Origin: CAYRMV01 sp964425255
GTDB taxonomy: Bacteria > Bacteroidota > Bacteroidia > Flavobacteriales_D > Crocinitomicaceae
Assembly (NCBI GenBank): GCA_964425255.1
Contig: CAYRMV010000109.1
Span: 1-11,075 of the forward strand
Direction: 5' to 3'
Length of the DNA: 11,075 bases
In this document: piece by piece, positions 6,500-11,075 of the stretch
Numbering within the stretch: the stretch's first letter is position 1
How the letters are laid out: every line of letters starts with the position of its first letter
Made by a program: the position numbers and the translations under genes
Notes under the pieces: model-generated
Told to the model about the DNA's origin: nothing
Database searches by the model: none
What the model saw: the letters and a program-made list of their open reading frames with translations, nothing else

Positions 6500-7777
6500 A
6501 TGAATACTAAAATTTCAATTATTGGTCTTGGTTATGTTGGTTTGCCATTAGCACGTTTACTAGCTACAAAATATCCTGTTATCGGTTTTGATATCAACCA
6601 ACAGAGAATCGACGAACTTAATTCGGGACATGACTCTACTTTAGAAGTTGAAGATGATATCCTGAAAGCGGTTTTAGTTAGTTCTCCGAATGCTGAATCT
6701 GGACTTTTCTGTAGCGCTAACCTTAACGATATAAAAGATTCAAACTACTATATTGTAACCGTTCCAACTCCAGTTGATAAACACAACAAACCCGATTTAA
6801 CACCACTTTATAAAGCAAGTGAGACGGTTGGAAAAGTGTTAAAAAAAGGAGATATTGTCATCTATGAATCAACGGTATATCCGGGAGTTACAGAGGATGA
6901 ATGTGTTCCTGTATTAGAACGAGTAAGCGGTCTGAAATTCAATATAGATTTCTTCGCTGGATATTCACCTGAGCGAATTAATCCAGGAGACAAAGAGCAT
7001 ACAGTAGAAAAAATACTAAAAGTTACTTCTGGTTCAACACCTGAAATCGGTCTAAAAGTAGATGCGCTTTACAAAAGTGTCATAGCAGCTGGAACACACC
7101 TTGCTCCAACCATCAAAGTTGCTGAGGCAGCAAAAGTAATCGAAAACTCACAACGCGATATCAATATTGCTTTTGTTAACGAACTTGCAAAAATATTTAA
7201 CTTGCTAGATATAAATACACATGATGTTTTAGAAGCCGCTGGAACAAAATGGAATTTTTTACCTTTTAAACCTGGATTGGTTGGTGGTCACTGTATTGGT
7301 GTAGACCCCTATTATTTAGCTCAAAAAGCACAAGAAAAAGGATACAATCCAGAAATTATTCTTGCAGGGCGAAGAATGAATGACGGTATGGGCGAGTATG
7401 TTGCTTCTCAGGTTGTAAAACTAATGATTAAAAAAGGAATTAATATCCTCGGAGCCGAAGTATTGATGCTCGGCATCACCTTCAAAGAAAACTGTCCCGA
7501 TGTGCGAAATACGAAAATTGTCGACGTCATTCGTTCCTTGGAATCGTATGGAATTAAAGTAACGACGTTTGACCCGTGGGCAAATCCGGAGGAAGTAATG
7601 CATGAATATGGGTTACAAACTGTAACGAATCAACCACAACAAAAATTTGATTCGGTGGTACTGGGTGTCGCACACAAAGAGTTTACAGAAATTGATTTAA
7701 AAAGCAGTCTAAAAAGCAAAGGTATTATTTATGATGTGAAAGGTATTTTGGGTAATAAAGTAGATGGTAGATTGTAG
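6500..7777 (+). CDS. tviB: UDP-N-acetylglucosamine 6-dehydrogenase, TviB/WbpO-type
   Basis: A 425-residue UDP-sugar dehydrogenase that oxidises the C6 hydroxyl of UDP-GlcNAc (or UDP-GalNAc) to the acid using 2 NAD+. The Rossmann motif is GLGYVG (9-14), and TVPTPVD (87-93) is the cofactor loop. AGYSPERINPGDKEHTV (153-169) and IKVAEAAKVIENSQRDINIA (205-224) form the central domain with the active-site Lys. GGHCIGVDPYYLAQKAQ (262-278) holds the catalytic Cys265, and GITFKENCPDVRNTK (325-339) lies in the UDP-binding domain. The wording of these blocks, notably VTSGSTPE and the AAGTKWNFLPFKPGL stretch (246-260), is that of TviB/WbpO, not of UDP-glucose dehydrogenase. Together with the TviC-like epimerase it gives UDP-GalNAcA, the precursor of Vi-like polymers and several O-antigens. 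Fifty bases separate it from the next gene. GlcNAc versus GalNAc preference is open. Confidence 0.9.
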   Translation: MNTKISIIGLGYVGLPLARLLATKYPVIGFDINQQRIDELNSGHDSTLEVEDDILKAVLVSSPNAESGLFCSANLNDIKDSNYYIVTVPTPVDKHNKPDLTPLYKASETVGKVLKKGDIVIYESTVYPGVTEDECVPVLERVSGLKFNIDFFAGYSPERINPGDKEHTVEKILKVTSGSTPEIGLKVDALYKSVIAAGTHLAPTIKVAEAAKVIENSQRDINIAFVNELAKIFNLLDINTHDVLEAAGTKWNFLPFKPGLVGGHCIGVDPYYLAQKAQEKGYNPEIILAGRRMNDGMGEYVASQVVKLMIKKGINILGAEVLMLGITFKENCPDVRNTKIVDVIRSLESYGIKVTTFDPWANPEEVMHEYGLQTVTNQPQQKFDSVVLGVAHKEFTEIDLKSSLKSKGIIYDVKGILGNKVDGRL

Positions 7778-7827
7778 GAATTTTTCTTCTAAATTTATTC
7801 CATTAAAAACATTACAATATTTATTAC

Positions 7828-8361
7828 GTGGTTACAAAAAAAATCATAAACAAAATAAAATCAGTTTTTTACACTTGGTTTGATTTTCTTTTTTCCTTTT
7901 TACCAGGAAGTACTGGAATCAAATTCAGACGATTTTATTTTCGAAAAAGGATTAAAATGGGTACTAAAGTTATCATTTCAGAAATGGTAACACTGAAGTT
8001 TCCTGAGAGAATATCGATTGGTAACCGATCATTTTTAGGAAAAGGAACGTTTATACAAGGAAGTGGTACTGTTGATATAGGAGAAGATGTGCTTATAGGT
8101 CCGTATTGCAAGATTTGGTCATCAAATCATGCTTTTTCAACTACAAAAAAACCGATAAACCAACAAGGTCATACTTTTAAAAATGTAACAATCGGATCAG
8201 ATGTATGGTTAGGAACAGGTGTTATTGTTTTAAGCGGATGTAAAATTGGAAATGGATCAATTATAGCAGCTGGATCTGTTGTTACAAAAGATGTTCCTGA
8301 ATACGTTATTGTAGGAGGAAATCCGGCCCATGTGATTAAAGAACGAGACAAGAATGTATAA
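7828..8361 (+). CDS. Left-handed beta-helix (hexapeptide repeat) acyltransferase
   Basis: A 177-residue protein of the LbetaH acyltransferase family, similar in layout to WcaF/maltose O-acetyltransferase-type enzymes of polysaccharide loci. Hexapeptide turns run from about residue 60 to 150: ISIGNRSFLGKGTFI, VDIGEDVLIGPYCKI, VTIGSDVWLGTGVIV, CKIGNGSIIAAGSVV. The likely catalytic His101 is in WSSNHAF (97-103), and the GGNPAHVIKERD tail (163-174) is the usual end of the fold. It probably transfers an acetyl group from acetyl-CoA to a hydroxyl of a sugar intermediate. An amino-sugar N-acetylation role as in WbpD/WlbB is possible, given the WlbA-like gene, but the sequence looks more like an O-acetyltransferase. 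The start is GTG 7828: a stop lies 24 bases upstream in frame, and the next ATG (7957) would remove 43 residues. Its end overlaps wzx by 8 bases. Confidence 0.82.
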   Translation: MVTKKIINKIKSVFYTWFDFLFSFLPGSTGIKFRRFYFRKRIKMGTKVIISEMVTLKFPERISIGNRSFLGKGTFIQGSGTVDIGEDVLIGPYCKIWSSNHAFSTTKKPINQQGHTFKNVTIGSDVWLGTGVIVLSGCKIGNGSIIAAGSVVTKDVPEYVIVGGNPAHVIKERDKNV

Positions 8362-9616
8362 GAAATTTGAGCTTAAAGTTAAGTCAGCTTTCCATGGTGG
8401 TCTAGGACATATTTTGTCAGCCAATTTATTAGTTACTATATTTGCTTTTGGTTCTCAGTTTTTTGTTGCTAATTGGTTGGGTCCAGCAGATTTGGGAGTT
8501 ATTAAAATCATGCAATCAATATTTGGAATTGCAATAATATTTGTCAATTTTGGCCTAACCACGGTTTTACTTAAAGAAATTCCACTTTTTACAGAAGAAG
8601 ACCTTAGAAAAGGTTTGTTCTCGTTTGCTTGGAGAACTAATCTTTGGTTGTTTCTCATAGTTTTTATTTTCATTTTTATTTGTAATAAATTAAATATTCT
8701 TCCAATACCAGATAGTAATAACTTAATATTCTATGTTTACATAATTGGTTTACTACCTCTTGCTTTTAATTCAAATTCAGGTGTATATCTTCAATCTCTT
8801 CGCATGTTCAAAATGAATTCTATGATCCTATTGTTTTCAAAAGTATCTGGAATTTTACTAATCATATTACTGACTTATTTTTATGATTTAAATGGTTTTA
8901 TTACCGGTACAGTGATAGGTTACTTTTTAACATCTTTATTTTATTTGTCAACGCGTGTAATTTCTATAAAAAAACACAACTACAAAAAATTTAACACAAA
9001 AGAAAACCGAAAAAATGCTTTTTACTCTATGATGACCTTCCTTACAGGAAAAGGATCAATACTATTGGACATTTTGATTATTCAATTTTTTGTTATCAAC
9101 GAAATTGAAATTGGTTTGTTCGGATTTGCAATGACGTTAATGGCGGGTTTAAGTATTATCTCTGAATCACTCCAACAATATTTTACTCCTCAGATTACAA
9201 GTTCTGTAAAAGATTCTAAATTATTTCAAACCACTTTAAAATCAAAAAAGTATACTTTCTTTTTGATTTCTTTAGGAGTTGGTATACTTGCATTTCTTAT
9301 TGTCCCGATAATTTGTGAATGGTTTTTTAAAGAATTTGTTGGTGCAGTTCCTATCTTTGACATACTAATTCTTTCTTGGATTTTCAGAAACACATTCGCT
9401 ATGAACAATACTGGTTTAGTTGCTCTCAATAGAATTGATTTGTGTTTTAAACAAAATGTAATTTCATCTTTAATTTCCATAATAGGTGTAGCTGTTTTTA
9501 CTTTTAAATTTGGAATAATAGGTGGTGCAATTGGTCGATCTTTCACATCACTATTATCCTTGTTATTTTCTAGTTTTTTGATACATAATCAAATTGAAAA
9601 AATTGATAAACATTAA
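8354..9616 (+). CDS. wzx: Wzx-like flippase (polysaccharide biosynthesis / MATE-like exporter)
   Basis: A 420-residue, very hydrophobic protein in which I count about 12 membrane helices, roughly at 18-40, 48-75, 96-112, 124-141, 157-176, 181-199, 223-247, 253-272, 302-323, 333-350, 369-384 and 388-411. The N-terminal pattern of ILSANLLVTIFAFGSQFFVA (20-39), then NWLGPADLGVI (40-50), is the classic start of the MOP-superfamily polysaccharide flippases: a first helix, a conserved G-x-x-x-x-G turn, then helix 2. Such proteins move undecaprenyl-linked repeat units across the inner membrane. ATG 8354 lies in the end of the acyltransferase gene (ATGTATAA), implying coupled translation. The substrate cannot be read from sequence; the neighbours suggest a repeat unit with N-acetyl-hexosaminuronic acid. 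Base composition is clearly more AT-rich than the left third of the window, as is usual for wzx genes. Confidence 0.85.
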   Translation: MYKKFELKVKSAFHGGLGHILSANLLVTIFAFGSQFFVANWLGPADLGVIKIMQSIFGIAIIFVNFGLTTVLLKEIPLFTEEDLRKGLFSFAWRTNLWLFLIVFIFIFICNKLNILPIPDSNNLIFYVYIIGLLPLAFNSNSGVYLQSLRMFKMNSMILLFSKVSGILLIILLTYFYDLNGFITGTVIGYFLTSLFYLSTRVISIKKHNYKKFNTKENRKNAFYSMMTFLTGKGSILLDILIIQFFVINEIEIGLFGFAMTLMAGLSIISESLQQYFTPQITSSVKDSKLFQTTLKSKKYTFFLISLGVGILAFLIVPIICEWFFKEFVGAVPIFDILILSWIFRNTFAMNNTGLVALNRIDLCFKQNVISSLISIIGVAVFTFKFGIIGGAIGRSFTSLLSLLFSSFLIHNQIEKIDKH

Positions 9617-11075
9617 ACGTTATTATACAAAAGCGGTTTCTCTAATAGATTATTGGAGTAGAAAATTTATATTTCTACATTTTAGGTTTTTGGTAGTTAG
9701 TAAATCAGAAAAAATTATCAAAATTAAAAAGTTAACAATTCCATCTAGCTATGACCCAATAACAGAATATAAATGTCAACGATTTATCAAACACGAATAC
9801 GATATTCTAGGAAGTGGATGGATAAATACCGATTGTAATATTGAAAGAACACATTTTTTAACAAAAACTAACCAAAAAATTCAATCTTTGGTTGATAAAG
9901 ATTACCTAATTCATGATTGGCACAAAGATTTTAAATCTGGTTATATCTGGTCTGAAACAGAATTTTGTAAAGATTCTCTCAAGGTGGTTGGAAAAATACC
10001 TAATTTAGAAATTAAATATCCTTGGGAATTTTCAAGACTTTACCATTTACCTATACTTGCAATTGGCTCACATTACAATAATGCTTATTCTCGAGAAATC
10101 AATAACCAACTCATTGATTTTTACTACTCCAACCCTGTTGGCCTCGGTGTAAATTGGAGCTGCACAATGGATGTAGGAATTAGAATTCATAATATTTTGG
10201 TTTCTTTATCATTATATAATTCATCAAATAACTCTCCTGAATTCCAAAAATTGATATCCAATTTAGTTATGGATCATGGAAATTTTATTTACAATTTTCT
10301 TGAAAACAAGAGTGCTCCCAATAACAATCATTATCTAGCCAATTTATTAGGTTTAATCAGTATTGCATATTACACTGAATTTTCAAATAAGACAGCTAAA
10401 TGGGCAGTTTTTGCATACAAAGAATTTCTTTACGAATTTAGTATTCAATTCAATCCTGACGGCTCAAACTTTGAGGGTTCATCATGTTACCACGCCTTAA
10501 GTACAGAAATGTATCTACTATTTACTGCATATACACTAGGTCTATCACAAGAATATAAACGAATTATATTAAATCAAACTAATCGTATTGAATTATTTGA
10601 TAGAGAATATACTACCAAACTCTGTAAATCTATTCAATTTATTAAAGATTTATCATTTTCAAACAATGAAATGTCACAAATAGGTGACAATGATAGCGGT
10701 TATATTTTCAAACTTACCAACAGCGGAAAAATGTATTCTGACGGATCTGAAATGGAATATTTTAAAAACTTGAAAAAAAGTGTTTACCGAGCAAGTGGAC
10801 AAGATTACTGGGATGAAAATTTACTTTATAAAAATCATTTAATTGAAAGATATGATGCTATTTGTCCAAATTCATCTAAAAGTAATAATTCAAATGATTC
10901 GTTAGAAAAACAATTTATTCTTGCAATAACTAATTCTACGTTTTTAGAAGTAAATTACGAAGAAATAACACCAGATGTGGCAGGTTTCGAAATCGATTTA
11001 AAAAAGTATAAACACCAAAAAAAACATTTTTTCAAAAGCGAGCTCGATTTAGAGTTAGACACTAAGATATTTAAC
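9594..11075 (+). CDS. Heparinase II/III-family protein, N-terminal part (3' end outside window)
   Basis: The frame stays open from 9582 to the window end, giving at least 494 codons from the chosen start. There is no in-frame ATG before the conserved region; TTG 9594 (MKKLINIKRYY) or TTG 9603 are the best starts, both inside the end of wzx. Conserved blocks are PWEFSRLYHLPIL (143-155), NPVGLGVNWSCTMDVGIRIH (180-199), APNNNHYLAN (241-250) and FNPDGSNFEGSSCYHALSTE (286-305), then QIGDNDSGY (362-370). This is the (alpha/alpha) toroid and start of the beta-sandwich of heparinase II/III-type polysaccharide lyases. Asn245 and Tyr299 are 54 residues apart, as I recall for the catalytic Asn/Tyr of PL12 heparinase III; the final His would lie further on. 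No signal peptide is visible, unusual for a degradative lyase. Members of this group occur in polysaccharide gene clusters with unproven function. Confidence 0.8.
   Translation, partial: MKKLINIKRYYTKAVSLIDYWSRKFIFLHFRFLVVSKSEKIIKIKKLTIPSSYDPITEYKCQRFIKHEYDILGSGWINTDCNIERTHFLTKTNQKIQSLVDKDYLIHDWHKDFKSGYIWSETEFCKDSLKVVGKIPNLEIKYPWEFSRLYHLPILAIGSHYNNAYSREINNQLIDFYYSNPVGLGVNWSCTMDVGIRIHNILVSLSLYNSSNNSPEFQKLISNLVMDHGNFIYNFLENKSAPNNNHYLANLLGLISIAYYTEFSNKTAKWAVFAYKEFLYEFSIQFNPDGSNFEGSSCYHALSTEMYLLFTAYTLGLSQEYKRIILNQTNRIELFDREYTTKLCKSIQFIKDLSFSNNEMSQIGDNDSGYIFKLTNSGKMYSDGSEMEYFKNLKKSVYRASGQDYWDENLLYKNHLIERYDAICPNSSKSNNSNDSLEKQFILAITNSTFLEVNYEEITPDVAGFEIDLKKYKHQKKHFFKSELDLELDTKIFN

Noticed and set aside
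7777..7801. GGAAT/ATTCC inverted repeat just after the tviB-like stop, as a terminator
   Set aside because: Only five pairs with a 15-base loop and no T run after it; too weak, and the downstream genes continue the same operon.
9226..9546. 106-codon open frame on the minus strand inside wzx
   Set aside because: It lies antisense to a well-supported membrane protein gene, has no recognisable domain, and such shadows are common in AT-rich hydrophobic genes.

Overview
The window is an AT-rich stretch of a Bacteroidota chromosome, most likely a member of the Flavobacteriales. Three things point there: promoter-like TAnnTTTG boxes in place of -10 TATAAT boxes, the near absence of Shine-Dalgarno sequences, and a NusG-like regulator of the UpxY type at the head of a surface-polysaccharide operon. 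Every gene found is on the + strand. I see no RNA gene, insertion sequence, CRISPR array or long repeat, and no gene-free stretch over 300 bases.

Left part (1-2570): a tightly packed, apparently housekeeping group. It holds the C-terminal part of an M16-family peptidase, a YqgE/AlgH-family protein and a CDF cation transporter. The gaps are 5 bases and then a 1-base overlap, so they probably share one transcript. Next comes a stand-alone Gfo/Idh/MocA dehydrogenase (2670-3704) of the WlbA/WbpB type, which looks like a UDP-GlcNAcA 3-dehydrogenase with its own promoter.

Right part (3843 to the end): a capsule, O-antigen or exopolysaccharide locus. It starts with the UpxY-like antiterminator, expressed from a promoter box only 7 bases before its ATG. 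A 103-base spacer follows with two stem-loops and a GC-rich patch. After it come a WbpP/TviC-type UDP-GlcNAc(A) 4-epimerase, a GalE-type epimerase, a TviB/WbpO-type UDP-GlcNAc 6-dehydrogenase, a hexapeptide-repeat O-acyltransferase, a Wzx-like flippase, and a heparinase II/III-fold protein that is still open at the right edge. The genes are separated by 12-50 bases or overlap.

Working model: TviB oxidises UDP-GlcNAc to UDP-GlcNAcA, and the TviC-like epimerase gives UDP-GalNAcA. The WlbA-like enzyme could divert UDP-GlcNAcA towards 3-amino sugars. GalE supplies galactose-type donors. The acyltransferase decorates the sugar or glycan, and Wzx flips the lipid-linked repeat unit. The heparinase-fold protein would be a candidate lyase acting on the uronic-acid-containing polymer made by the same operon. 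Glycosyltransferases, the Wzy polymerase, the initiating transferase and the export machinery are not in the window and probably lie downstream or elsewhere.
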